A stretch of DNA of 64,000 nucleotides, taken from positions 248,001-312,000 of the forward strand of contig CAVTJA010000010.1 of assembly GCA_963735005.1 (NCBI GenBank), given 5' to 3'. The DNA comes from WTKG01 sp963735005. Its GTDB lineage: Bacteria; Actinomycetota; Actinomycetes; Actinomycetales; Demequinaceae. Shown here one piece after another: positions 56,110 through 64,000 of this stretch. Numbering within the stretch: position 1 is the stretch's first letter; each line of letters begins with the position of its first letter. The notes below the pieces were generated by a model. The model searched no databases and was not told where the DNA came from. It was given only the letters and a program-made list of their open reading frames with translations. Made by a program: the position numbers and the translations under genes.

Positions 56110-58058
56110 TACATTCGCAGCGCGAGCGCCGGGTCAACCTTCGCCGCCTGACGCGCCGCGGCAATCCCGGCGAGGGCGCCAACCACCACACCGCCAACCA
56201 AAGCCAGCGGCACGGTGCGGGGATCCATTACCGGCGTCCAGTGATTCGCAATCGTTACCGCGAAGACCGCGAGGTAGCCGACGACCAGACCAAGCAGGCC
56301 GCCCGCGACGCCGATCACGCCTGCCTCCAAGAGCACGAGTCTCGCGAGGTCGCGAGGAGCAGCGCCCACGGCTCGACGCAATCCGAACTCGCTTCGCCGG
56401 GACGCCACAGCGAGCGTCATCGCGTTGCCCAACGCAAGCACAGCTGCGATGAGGGCCACTAGCGAAAGCACGGCGAGTGACACCGCCACACTTCTTTCCA
56501 CAACCTGGCGCAGGTCGCGCGGGTCAACCGGAACCGAAACGCGCAGCGTCTCGGGATGCACCGGGTCGATCACGAGCGGCGCCTGCCGCCCGACCGACGG
56601 AGCCGCCCCCGCGCGTGTCTTCACGAGCGTCGTCTGGGATTCGGCGGAGGCTGACAGCGAGTCGTCACCCAGCACCACCACCATGCCTCCCAGTCGCGGC
56701 GCGCGTGCGGAGTCTTCGATGAGCCCGGCAACCACGTAGGGCTTGCCGCCGATCCAGACATACGACATGGCGTCAATCGGGCCGAGGTCAAGGTTCGCAG
56801 CCGCATAGGTCCCGACCAATACGCGTGGCCCCGCGGCAAGAGACTCTCCACGCGACCAGCGCACAGTGCTATCCGTAGCCGCGACAAGATCGCCGACGGC
56901 TATCGCGATCGGCAATTGAATAGACTCGCTTCGCGGGCTAGCGGACACATCGGCGTGCCCCAGTTCGTTGACTATCACGGCTGACTCAACGCCGGAGACG
57001 CCAAGGAGTCTCTCGACAACGTGTTCCGTAGAGGGAGCGTCCCACCCCGTCGTCACCGCCTCGGCCGGCCCATCGACTGGCCCTTCGACCGTGACGTAGC
57101 GGTTCTCTCGAGCGTTGAACTGGTCGCTGACCTGACCGCTCGATGTGGTCGCGAGCCCGTATGTACCCACGGCAAGCCCGACTGCGACTGCCACGGCAAT
57201 GACCAACGCCGCGGAACGAGACCGGCGGGAACGAACCGACGCGGTCGCGTCACGTACTGCGGAGCCGAGCCTTCGCCACGCACCTGCCCACCGTCCTGAC
57301 GTCGCTTCCCCAGCCGGTCGCGGCTGATTCCGCACCGGCGGAGCCTGGCGACGAGCCAGGTTCGACCGTGTGTCGCTAACGACCTTGCCGTCCTCAACTC
57401 GGACTCGTCGGTCGGCGCGTTCAGCCACCGACTGTTCGTGGGTGGCAACGACTACGGCGATGCCAGCGTCGCGCAACGCCATGAGCACATCAAGCACCTG
57501 CTCGGAGTTTGCAGAGTCAAGGTTCCCGGTGGGTTCGTCCGCAATGAGTACTGGGGTGTCGGCGGCAAGGGCCCGCGCGATAGCGACGCGCTGCTGCTGA
57601 CCTCCCGAAAGGGTGCTTGCGTCTTGACTGGCGGCGGCTGCCATGCTGACGGCCTCAAGTGAACGTGCTGACCGATCCGCGACCTCCTGACTGGGCACCG
57701 CCGCGTATTGCAGCCCCAGGGCCACACTGTCCAGCGCAGGCCTTCCCTGCAACATGTGGAAGCTTTGGAAGACGAAAGAAAAGTGCGATGCACGCAAGCG
57801 CGTGATCTCCCGCTGCGACAAGCTTCCTGTATCGACGCCCTCCACCCGGTAGCGGCCACGCGTCGGCGACTGCAGAAGACCGAGGACGTTCAGCAAAGTG
57901 CTCTTGCCCCCGCCCGACGGCCCCTCGATCACCAGGAACTCGCCCGGAAACACGTCGAGGTCCACGCCTCGCAGCGCCGTGACCGGCGCCGGACCTTCGT
58001 AGGTGACGCCTAGCCCCTTGACATGCAGTAGCGGCCTAGTCTTCGTGCTCAACGTCAT
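56109..58058 (-). CDS. MacB-like ABC transporter (fused ATPase-permease)
   Basis: A 649-residue type VII ABC transporter. The N-terminal ATPase has Walker A IEGPSGGGKSTLLNVLGL near 44-61, signature STLSGGQQQRVAIARAL near 147 and Walker B VLIADEPTGNLD. Then come a cytoplasmic linker, a first transmembrane helix near 285 (SAALVIAVAVAVGLAVGTYG), a large extracytoplasmic domain (about 310-510) and three C-terminal helices with the FtsX signature RRSEFGLRRAVGAAPRDLARLV. MacB proteins drive export or mechanotransmission of peptides and lipoproteins. It overlaps the adaptor gene by 23 nt and completes a three-gene operon opposite a secreted crystallin-like protein. Confidence 0.92.
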   Translation of the reverse strand: MTLSTKTRPLLHVKGLGVTYEGPAPVTALRGVDLDVFPGEFLVIEGPSGGGKSTLLNVLGLLQSPTRGRYRVEGVDTGSLSQREITRLRASHFSFVFQSFHMLQGRPALDSVALGLQYAAVPSQEVADRSARSLEAVSMAAAASQDASTLSGGQQQRVAIARALAADTPVLIADEPTGNLDSANSEQVLDVLMALRDAGIAVVVATHEQSVAERADRRVRVEDGKVVSDTRSNLARRQAPPVRNQPRPAGEATSGRWAGAWRRLGSAVRDATASVRSRRSRSAALVIAVAVAVGLAVGTYGLATTSSGQVSDQFNARENRYVTVEGPVDGPAEAVTTGWDAPSTEHVVERLLGVSGVESAVIVNELGHADVSASPRSESIQLPIAIAVGDLVAATDSTVRWSRGESLAAGPRVLVGTYAAANLDLGPIDAMSYVWIGGKPYVVAGLIEDSARAPRLGGMVVVLGDDSLSASAESQTTLVKTRAGAAPSVGRQAPLVIDPVHPETLRVSVPVDPRDLRQVVERSVAVSLAVLSLVALIAAVLALGNAMTLAVASRRSEFGLRRAVGAAPRDLARLVLLEAGVIGVAGGLLGLVVGYLAVFAVTIANHWTPVMDPRTVPLALVGGVVVGALAGIAAARQAAKVDPALALRM

Positions 58059-59280
58059 CTCCGGCGGCCGTAACCGTGTTCGCAGAGTCGACGGCTACCT
58101 GGTCGCCTTCACGGACGGAAGCGCCGGTTGGCTCGATCGCGGCAAGCCCGTTCAATTCACCAAGGACCGTGACGGCAACGTCGTGTAGTTCCTCGGATCC
58201 CGCACTGCGTAGCAGGATATGTGTCGCACCCGAAGCGTCGGTTGCGACGGCACGGGAGGGAACTATTAGGGCGTCTTCCGCGACGGTCTCGATCGTCACT
58301 GTAGACACGATCGACTGGCCGTACCACTCGGCAGGAATCTCAGTTCCATCCGCTGGCACGAGTCGGATGAACCCAGAAATGCCGTTTTCGGGGTCTCCCA
58401 GGTTCACCTCTGCAACGGTCACGTCGATGGGGGCGTCGGTAAACGCGCCGAGAACTCCGATCGCACCGACACGCAGCCTCGGGAGGATTCGGTCGGGAAT
58501 GCTCGCCGTTGCCTGATAGTCGCCGCTGGACACCGTGATAGTGCCGCTGTCATCCTCTACATCCGCGCCTACGGTGGGAATGGTCTCGGCGGCCAGTGGG
58601 AAGGTCAAGTCGAGAAAGACGATCTCGCTCGTCGGAATTACGAGTTCTGCGGCCCCGTCAAGCTTGTTGATGCTCGTGACCCGAGGACCGCTCCCGTCGT
58701 CTGCGATGGGGCTGAAGCCGGCCTTGGAATAGACCTTGACCACCGCCGCACGAGTCTTGGGACCGAACGTGTGCTCCGCTGCAGGGATCTTGTATCCGGC
58801 CTGCCTCAACGCGGCTTGGAGCTGGTCCACATCGGGACCACGCGAACCCTCGCGAATGGCCCGGAACGCGCCGAACGCGCCTGGGGCCACGAACAGCGGG
58901 CGATCATTCACAGTTACGACGAGCTCGAACGGGTCCAGTTGGCCGTCAGCGACGACATGAACCGCGGTGATGACGCCGCGTGTCGAGCCCGCAGGCGCCT
59001 CCGGCTGAACAGTTCGCGACTTCGCTCGATGAATCTCAGTCTGGGTGGAGATGGTGTCGGCAAGTGCGCCCCGCTGGACATCGGCGAAGATCGGCAAGGG
59101 CTCCGGCGGCGCCTGCAGCGCCTCCCGCTGCGCCGGCGACTCGACAGCTGTCGCAGCCGCCCAGCCTCCGGCAAAAACTACGGCTACTGCGCCCATCACC
59201 ACTATGACGCGGAAGTACCGCGAACGCACGACGCGACTCCACGGGGTTGCTGCGCCAGCGCGGCGTTGAACGCCCGCCAT
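58036..59280 (-). CDS. Membrane-fusion-type adaptor with peptidoglycan-binding domain
   Basis: A 414-residue protein with one N-terminal transmembrane helix (about 24-46, FRVIVVMGAVAVVFAGGWAAATAV). Its extracytoplasmic part includes a PG_binding_1 domain near 140-180 (REGSRGPDVDQLQAALRQAG, FGPKTRAAVVKVYSKAGF) inserted in a HlyD/MacA-like beta-rich body (ADVQRGALADTISTQTEIHR, ALIVPSRAVATD). In Gram-positive bacteria such adaptors link MacB transporters to the wall. It starts 4 nt after the lipoprotein stop and overlaps the transporter gene, so the operon is lipoprotein-adaptor-transporter. Confidence 0.87.
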   Translation of the reverse strand: MAGVQRRAGAATPWSRVVRSRYFRVIVVMGAVAVVFAGGWAAATAVESPAQREALQAPPEPLPIFADVQRGALADTISTQTEIHRAKSRTVQPEAPAGSTRGVITAVHVVADGQLDPFELVVTVNDRPLFVAPGAFGAFRAIREGSRGPDVDQLQAALRQAGYKIPAAEHTFGPKTRAAVVKVYSKAGFSPIADDGSGPRVTSINKLDGAAELVIPTSEIVFLDLTFPLAAETIPTVGADVEDDSGTITVSSGDYQATASIPDRILPRLRVGAIGVLGAFTDAPIDVTVAEVNLGDPENGISGFIRLVPADGTEIPAEWYGQSIVSTVTIETVAEDALIVPSRAVATDASGATHILLRSAGSEELHDVAVTVLGELNGLAAIEPTGASVREGDQVAVDSANTVTAAGDDVEHED

Positions 59281-59283
59281 CGA

Positions 59284-60186
59284 CTAACCCCCCAACTTTG
59301 CGAGCCAGTCGTCGATGGCCTTGCGATACTCATCGAGCGAGGCCTTCTGGCGAGCGAGCTGGTCGGCGTCGTCCGCCAGCGCCGAGCTCTGGAACTGCCA
59401 TTCGGCCTCGTAGAGGGCTTGAGTGTAACCACTTTCATCACGGCACGTAGCGTCTGCAGTAGCGACGCGAATCTCGTCGGCGTTCGCCGTGGTATCCGGC
59501 TCGCCGAGACCCCACGCGCTAGCCAAAGTATCTGGCGGCATGAGCGAGGGGGATTCCGGAAGGTCGGGAATGCCTGCGGGAGCCATGCAGTCTCGCCACC
59601 GTCGAGCCGCCTCCTTCACGGCGCCTGATTGCTGGGCGTCGGATAGCGCGTTGTTCGCAAGCCACGCGGCATGGTTGAACGAATCATTGGTAGCAGGCAA
59701 CTTGCTGCGGGCGTCGTCGGTGATACACGGCCTGAGAACTGCCAACTCTTGGTCAGTGACGTCACGCGCCCCAAACGCTCGATTCTGATCAACAAGATCC
59801 TGCGGAAGCCATTCCGGAAGGCGGTAGCCGTTCTCCTGCGCAATGGCAACCGTGAACAAGGCGCGCCCGCTCACAGACGTGAACTTCGACGGAGACATTG
59901 TTGCGATGTCACGACGAGGAACCGGCCAGTCGTAGCCGTGGGCATTCATGCACTGCTCAACGAGGAGATTCTCAACGTAGCTTCCCATGCCTGCTTCGTA
60001 CGGCGACAGGATGTAGGGATCGAGGGGTAGTGCGTAGGAAACAATCCCATCGGGCGGAGGCGACGCCGTCTCACCGGTCGGGCCGGAGCCTGACCCACAC
60101 GCGGACAACCCGACAATTACTGCACCCGCGGCGCCGAATCCCAGCAGCTCCCTGACACATCGGGCGCGGTTCCAGCCATCACTCAT
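59284..60186 (-). CDS. Cysteine-containing lipoprotein of the MacB operon
   Basis: A 300-residue exported protein with a lipobox-type signal ending IVGLSAC (C30), then a Gly/Ser/Pro linker and a helical domain with scattered cysteines: EQCMNAHGYDW, VLRPCITDD, RWRDCMAPAG and DATCRDESG. Four cysteines beyond the lipid anchor could form two disulfides. MNAHGYDWP and the CM(A/N) pattern recur in small actinobacterial lipoproteins next to MacB-like operons, but I know no function. ATG 60186 has GAAGGA about 10 nt upstream. As the first gene of the operon it may act as receptor, inhibitor or immunity protein. Confidence 0.75.
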   Translation of the reverse strand: MSDGWNRARCVRELLGFGAAGAVIVGLSACGSGSGPTGETASPPPDGIVSYALPLDPYILSPYEAGMGSYVENLLVEQCMNAHGYDWPVPRRDIATMSPSKFTSVSGRALFTVAIAQENGYRLPEWLPQDLVDQNRAFGARDVTDQELAVLRPCITDDARSKLPATNDSFNHAAWLANNALSDAQQSGAVKEAARRWRDCMAPAGIPDLPESPSLMPPDTLASAWGLGEPDTTANADEIRVATADATCRDESGYTQALYEAEWQFQSSALADDADQLARQKASLDEYRKAIDDWLAKLGG

Positions 60187-60382
60187 TGCATGAAGTCCTT
60201 CGTTGACACCGACACTCGATGTTCACCGGTTCCGAGCCTAATGCCCTTGCGACGTTTTCGCCGCTCGAGGTGCGAACTACGTGAATCACGGTTGCGTTTG
60301 CAAAGCGGGTGTTCGTCTCAGTTACGCCAAAGTGATCGAAACGCGCACCTTCGATCAGCACTGAACCGAATTGGAGAAATCA

Positions 60383-60820
60383 ATGTCACGAAAGTCAAAA
60401 CGCTTCGCAAGGGCAACAGGTATCGTGGCCGTGGCTCTCGGCGCTGCAACTCTCGCCGCGGGTCCAGCCGCCGCCGGGCCAGCAGATTACTGCCGGTACC
60501 ACTACACGTGCATGTGGGACAACTGGAGCTACAAGACCGATGGCCATCCCGACGTCCTCGAGGACTTCTGGCAGTGCATACCCAACTTTTCAGGTTACAA
60601 CTGGTACACCTACGGCCACACCATCAACGACGACGTCAGCTCCATCTACAACAACGGCGCCACGGACAGTATGTGCTTCTTCAAGGACCAGAATCACGGG
60701 GGATGGATGCTCACGCTCTCTAAGCAACATGGTTACAGCCACCTGAACGACGTCGATGGCGACAACTACGACCAACAAGCCAGTTCAGCGTATTTCGAGA
60801 GTTACACCACCGCCTGCTAG
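60383..60820 (+). CDS. Secreted crystallin-like protein (peptidase inhibitor family I36 type)
   Basis: A 145-residue precursor. ATG 60383 (MSRKSKRFARATG) has GGAG about 7 nt upstream. The signal peptide ends about residue 30-32 (LAAGPAAAG). The mature part of about 113 residues is rich in Tyr, Trp, Asn, Asp and has five cysteines (37, 43, 65, 98, 145). NDDVSS at 82-87 fits the calcium-binding (N/D)(N/D)xx(S/T)S motif of microbial beta-gamma crystallins; DQQASS at 130-135 is a degraded second copy. The I36 group shares this fold. It diverges from the MacB operon and ends in a strong terminator. It could be an effector, inhibitor or wall-associated protein. Confidence 0.82.
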   Translation: MSRKSKRFARATGIVAVALGAATLAAGPAAAGPADYCRYHYTCMWDNWSYKTDGHPDVLEDFWQCIPNFSGYNWYTYGHTINDDVSSIYNNGATDSMCFFKDQNHGGWMLTLSKQHGYSHLNDVDGDNYDQQASSAYFESYTTAC

Positions 60821-60829
60821 GCACACGAG

Positions 60830-60877
60830 GTGCTGCCACGCAGACGTGACGACAACGTCGTGTCTGCGTGGCAGCAC
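60830..60877 (+). terminator. Very strong terminator hairpin after the crystallin-like gene
   Basis: A perfect 16-bp stem, GTGCTGCCACGCAGAC with GTCTGCGTGGCAGCAC, whose loop carries a further 5-bp stem (ACGAC/GTCGT). It starts 10 nt after the stop codon. Confidence 0.85.
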
Positions 60878-60913
60878 CGTTCCAGCACAGTGGACCGCGG
60901 AAGGAGCACCACG

Positions 60914-60952
60914 ATGAGCGGGGCTCCCGGCGCGAAGCGAATTCTCGGCTAG
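60914..60952 (+). other. 12-codon ORF with a consensus ribosome site
   Basis: AAGGAG lies 7 nt before an ATG that opens MSGAPGAKRILG and a TAG at 60950-60952. It could be a microprotein, a leader peptide or the remnant of a truncated gene. It lies beyond the terminator and runs into the end of the opposite-strand gene. Confidence 0.25.
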
Positions 60953-61941
60953 GCGGTCTCGCGGCGGCGGCGCGCCAGGATCATGTCGAGTGCCGCGGTG
61001 GACGGTGCGGCCTCCTCGGCCTCGGCCCGGCGGCGCTTCTCCTTGCCATCCAGACCACGCGCTGCCCGCTCCGCGGCGGCCGCGCTCGCGGCGAGGTCCT
61101 CCTCGGTGATCGGGCGCGGAGTCCGGGCGCGGGCGGCGGCCTTGAGCGTGTATGCCGGCGCAGGCACGGCCTCGGGCGTCCACCCCTCTTCCTCGGTGGG
61201 CAGGCCTGGCGCGGGGATGCTTGCGGGAACCGCGCCGGGGGCGAGGTCCTCCGTGGTGACGATGCGGATGGCCTCGGTCTCGGCGAGCGACGGGGCCACG
61301 GGGCGGCCCTCGGCGCGGCTCACGGCGATGCGCTGCAGCGCGGACGTGGCCGCGGCGGCGGTCATCACCTCGCGGGCGACGGGCACCAGCTTGGCGTCGC
61401 GCGCAGCCTCGATGCTGCGCGTGCGTCGTCCCGCTACGGTCACCGCACCGAGCGCGGTGGTCGCGGCCACGGCGGGCCACACGGAGTAGATGCCCATTCC
61501 AGCCACGGTCCATCCGCCCACGGCGGCGAGCAGGGCGAGCGTGGCGATAGTGCCGCGACGGCGCGCACGCTTGGCGCGGGCGGCGAGGATCTTGGCGCGC
61601 TCCGAACGGATCGAGTGCGCCTCCCGGCGCGCGACGGTAGCCACGCGATCAAGCGGGGCAGCGGGACGGGTCATGGGTACCTCCCCAAGCGCAACGACGG
61701 AGGCGCGAGCCGCACCCGTCACGAGAAGCGGGACGCCATCGCTCGCGGAACCTGCCTTGCGGGCGGCGTCGTTGGTGGCGACCGCGCGCTCCGCGCTCGA
61801 GCGGATCACACGCATGTCGGCGCTGTAGCGGTCCTCCACGCGAACCATCGCGTAGTCGGCTCGCTCACGGATGCGCTGCGGCAAGACGTAGGCAAAAACC
61901 ATGCCAAGCGCAACGATGGCGAGGAGTCCCACGGGCTGCAT
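60949..61941 (-). CDS. GlpR-like membrane protein of the galU-glp-rimJ operon
   Basis: A 330-residue membrane protein, positional counterpart of mycobacterial Rv0996. Transmembrane helix 1 is at 1-22 (MQPVGLLAIVALGMVFAYVL), then about 105 mostly cytoplasmic, basic residues, a helical hairpin at about 130-168 (TIATLALLAAVGGWTVAGMG, SVWPAVAATTALGAVTVAG) and a long Ala/Glu-rich C-terminal tail. In Corynebacterium glutamicum the gene in this position encodes GlpR, the membrane receptor of the gephyrin-like division protein Glp. I assign the role by synteny and topology, not by motif. It is the last gene of the operon. Confidence 0.72.
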   Translation of the reverse strand: MQPVGLLAIVALGMVFAYVLPQRIRERADYAMVRVEDRYSADMRVIRSSAERAVATNDAARKAGSASDGVPLLVTGAARASVVALGEVPMTRPAAPLDRVATVARREAHSIRSERAKILAARAKRARRRGTIATLALLAAVGGWTVAGMGIYSVWPAVAATTALGAVTVAGRRTRSIEAARDAKLVPVAREVMTAAAATSALQRIAVSRAEGRPVAPSLAETEAIRIVTTEDLAPGAVPASIPAPGLPTEEEGWTPEAVPAPAYTLKAAARARTPRPITEEDLAASAAAAERAARGLDGKEKRRRAEAEEAAPSTAALDMILARRRRETA

Positions 61942-61992
61942 GATCTGACGTTACGGCCGCACGTGCCATGCGCCGCGGACGCGCGCGGCGTG

Positions 61993-62595
61993 TCAGGCGC
62001 TTTGGGCCCCCGGGCAGTCCCAGAAGGTCCCGTTTTGGGGGTCGTCCGACCTCAGCGCGAACACCCGATGGTCGCGCCAGGCGCCGTCGATATACAGGTA
62101 TCGCTCGCGCCTGCCCTCGTCGTGGAACCCGAGCTTTTGGACGACGCGCAGGCTCGCATCGTTCTCCGGCCGCGCGGCGATCTCCACGCGGTGCAACCCC
62201 TCCGCGAACCCAAGCTTGGTGAGGGCCGCCACGGCGTGCGGCGCGATGCCCCGCCCAGCCAGAGCCTCGTCAACCCAATACCCGAGCGAGCCGGACCGCG
62301 CCGACGCCCACTCGATGGCGGACAGCGTCACGCGCCCCGCCAACGCACCGTCGTACTGGATCGCCAAGTTGATGGCACGGCGCTCGCGCCACTCGCGCCG
62401 GTCGCGCCGCACGAACGCCGCGAAGGTCATGGTGGGGGTGATGACGCCCGGCGGCGCGGTGGCCTCCCACTGCCGCAGCCAGGACCGGTTGCGCTCGCGC
62501 AACGCGAGCCACGCGGACTCGTCGCGAAGCGCGAGCGGCCGCAACACCAACAACCCGCAGTGAACCTCCGGCGGCTTGCTCCCCCAGATGCGCAT
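61993..62595 (-). CDS. rimJ: GNAT N-acetyltransferase, RimJ-like
   Basis: A 200-residue acetyl-CoA-dependent acetyltransferase of the RimJ/RimL type, which acetylates the N-termini of ribosomal or other proteins. Motifs are LVLRPLALRDESAWLALRERNRSWL at the N-terminus, GSLGYWVDEALAGRGIAPHAVAAL (acetyl-CoA loop) near 108-131 and HRVEIAARPENDASLRVVQKLGFHDEGRRERYLYIDG. It sits between glp and the GlpR-like gene, as in mycobacteria (Rv0995), 12 nt after the glp stop. Confidence 0.92.
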   Translation of the reverse strand: MRIWGSKPPEVHCGLLVLRPLALRDESAWLALRERNRSWLRQWEATAPPGVITPTMTFAAFVRRDRREWRERRAINLAIQYDGALAGRVTLSAIEWASARSGSLGYWVDEALAGRGIAPHAVAALTKLGFAEGLHRVEIAARPENDASLRVVQKLGFHDEGRRERYLYIDGAWRDHRVFALRSDDPQNGTFWDCPGAQSA

Positions 62596-62607
62596 CTGCG
62601 GCGCCCG

Positions 62608-63840
62608 CTAGTCAGTCCACACGAGACACGGCACGAGGTCGCCGGGCTTGATGTGCGTGACGTCTTCCGCGAGAACCGCCAGGGCGTTCGCCTGTGCCAT
62701 GTCCGCGAGTGCGGGCTGCCACGTGTCGCCGATGGGAGTGCAAGTAAGTGACTCGCGCGGGCCCGCCATGCGCATCGGGATGCATTGCGTCACGCCCTCC
62801 GGCGACTCGATCGCGACCGTGCTCGCGGCGTTCACGCGCCTGCGCTCGACCTCGGCGTAACCAGACATCGTCCGGAGCATCGGGCGCACGTACATTTCGA
62901 ACGCGGTGATCGCTGCGGCAGGGTGGCCGGGCAGCGCGACCACGGGCGTGGGCTCCGCGCGCGTGCCCGCCGAGATGGCGCCGAATCCGTGCAACCGCCC
63001 CGGCATCAGCGCGACGGACGCGACCTCGAACTCGCCAAGCTCGGCCAGCACGTCCGGCAGGCTGTCGTCGCGGCCGCCGCTCAGGCTACCGGTGGTGAGG
63101 ATCAGGTCCGCGCGCACAAGCTGGTCCTCGATCGTGGTGCGCAGCGAGATGCGGTCGTCAGCGACCAGCCCCACGCGGTACGCGTTGGCGCCGGCCTCCT
63201 GGACCATCACTGACAGCGTGTGCGAGTTGGACTCCGGCACCCCGCCGCGCTTGGCGCTCACGCCCGGCTCAGTCAGCTCGTTGCCCACGGCAAGGATGAC
63301 GACGCGCGGGGTCGGGTATACCGTCAGGCGGCGCCTGCCGAGCATCGCGGCCAGCCCGAGCTGCTGGGCGCCAAGGCGCGTCCCCGCCTTGACGAGCACC
63401 TTTCCCGCCGGGGCGTCCGAGCCCTCCGGCAGCAGGTTGGCGCCCGGCCGCGGGGCGGCGAAGATGTCCACCTTCGCGACACCAAGGTTGGTGGCGCCCG
63501 CCGGGATCACGGCGTCGGCCCCGGCGGGAACGGGGGCGCCGCTGGCGATACGCGCGGCGGTGCCCGCGATGTGGCGGCGCGGCGCGCGCGACAGCCACGT
63601 GACGTCGTGGGAGACGGCGAGCGTGACGGGCGCCTCGCGGGTGGCGGAGGCGACGTCGGACGCGAGTAGCGCGTAGCCGTCGCACGTGGCGATGGTGACG
63701 GGCGGCAGCGGGTTCTCGGGGATGAGGTCGTCCGCGAGCATGGCGCCCGCGGCGTCGGCGATCAGCACCTCGATGGAGTCGATGCGGCGAACGCCACCCA
63801 GCAGCACCTTCTTGTGCTGAGCGAGCGTGCGGCGCTCCAT
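62608..63840 (-). CDS. glp: MoeA/gephyrin-like protein (Glp type)
   Basis: A 410-residue protein with the MoeA architecture: MoeA_N, the MogA-like MoCF_biosynth domain (VVILAVGNELTEPG near 175, TTGSLSGGRDDSLPDVL near 250) and a C-terminal beta domain. ATG 63840 overlaps the galU stop (ATGA). The canonical MDGYA is CDGYA here (TIATCDGYALLASD), and SGGVS-type residues are altered to SLSGG. In actinobacteria this locus (Rv0994; Glp in C. glutamicum) binds FtsZ and works with the membrane receptor GlpR in division. A role in molybdenum-cofactor synthesis cannot be excluded; annotation pipelines will call it moeA. Confidence 0.88.
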   Translation of the reverse strand: MERRTLAQHKKVLLGGVRRIDSIEVLIADAAGAMLADDLIPENPLPPVTIATCDGYALLASDVASATREAPVTLAVSHDVTWLSRAPRRHIAGTAARIASGAPVPAGADAVIPAGATNLGVAKVDIFAAPRPGANLLPEGSDAPAGKVLVKAGTRLGAQQLGLAAMLGRRRLTVYPTPRVVILAVGNELTEPGVSAKRGGVPESNSHTLSVMVQEAGANAYRVGLVADDRISLRTTIEDQLVRADLILTTGSLSGGRDDSLPDVLAELGEFEVASVALMPGRLHGFGAISAGTRAEPTPVVALPGHPAAAITAFEMYVRPMLRTMSGYAEVERRRVNAASTVAIESPEGVTQCIPMRMAGPRESLTCTPIGDTWQPALADMAQANALAVLAEDVTHIKPGDLVPCLVWTD

Positions 63841-64000
63841 CACTTGCCCGCTTCCGCGACGAACTCGCGCAGCCATGCGGTGAAGTCCGGGCCGAGGTCC
63901 TCGCGGTCCGCCGCGATCTGCACCACCGACTTCAGGTACTCAAGCTTGTCGCCCGTGTCGTAGCGGCGCCCGCGGAACACCAGGCCATAGACAGTGCCGC
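63840..64000 (-). CDS. galU: UTP-glucose-1-phosphate uridylyltransferase (C-terminal end only)
   Basis: The last 52 codons of a gene entering from the right edge. Reading on the minus strand it ends YGLVFRGRRYDTGDKLEYLK, SVVQIAADREDLGP and DFTAWLREFV, the typical C-terminus of actinobacterial GalU. The enzyme makes UDP-glucose for glycans. Its TGA overlaps the ATG of glp by one base, so it heads the galU-glp-rimJ-glpR operon. Confidence 0.88.
   Translation of the reverse strand, partial: GTVYGLVFRGRRYDTGDKLEYLKSVVQIAADREDLGPDFTAWLREFVAEAGK

Noticed and set aside
1..64000. CRISPR array, rRNA operon, prophage or integrase
   Set aside because: No regularly spaced repeats, rRNA sequence, phage structural genes or recombinase motifs were seen on either strand.

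Overview
This window comes from a high-GC Gram-positive chromosome, most likely an actinobacterium of the order Micrococcales (Cellulomonas/Demequina-like). The assignment is inferred from gene content and order only. The diagnostic blocks are eno-ftsB-DUF501-ppx, metG-tatD-rpf-ksgA-ispE, divergent rsmI/pmt, DUF4307-greA, and galU-glp(moeA)-rimJ-membrane protein, which matches mycobacterial Rv0993-Rv0996. A resuscitation-promoting-factor-like protein and several promoters with a TANNNT-type hexamer exactly 6 nt before the start codon (leaderless mRNAs) also fit. No rRNA, CRISPR array, insertion sequence or prophage was seen. No stretch over about 300 nt lacks a gene.

Layout. 1-6 kb: exonuclease VII (xseA, cut by the left edge, and xseB), a PfkB sugar kinase, fumarase, a frame-disrupted hemA, and two paralogous small helical-repeat proteins sharing an upstream DNA element. 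6-17 kb: two tandem Pr6Pr membrane proteins, PIN-PhoH, a hipBA toxin-antitoxin locus with three evenly spaced operators, uppS, hemolysin III/TrhA-like protein under a perfect palindrome, greA, a frame-disrupted AI-2E transporter, msrA, a CE7 esterase, tRNA-Leu(UAA) and an ankyrin lipoprotein. 17-25.5 kb: ppx, DUF501, ftsB, eno, mazG, a lipoprotein and mfd.

26-34 kb is an L-arabinose region: GH51 arabinofuranosidase, araA, araD, araB and an orphan sugar-binding lipoprotein. With the CE7 esterase it suggests growth on plant hemicellulose. 34-47 kb carries housekeeping genes (pth, rplY, prs, glmU, tRNA-Gln, ispE, ksgA, rpf, tatD, metG) plus TetR and DUF222-HNH genes. 47-56 kb: a MarR regulator divergent from an ABC exporter whose two genes are both frame-disrupted, rsmI, protein mannosyltransferase, a flippase-like membrane protein, a putative membrane zinc peptidase, a TetR/nitroreductase divergent pair and tRNA-Ala.

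56-61 kb holds a compact accessory module: a Cys-bearing lipoprotein, a peptidoglycan-binding membrane-fusion protein and a MacB-like transporter, divergent from a small secreted crystallin-like protein. This is the best candidate for an undescribed system here. The window closes with the glp/glpR-type cell-division operon and the 3' end of galU.

Four otherwise well-conserved genes (hemA, the AI-2E transporter and both ABC exporter subunits) each carry one apparent single-base indel. That may reflect base-calling error in the assembly rather than true decay.
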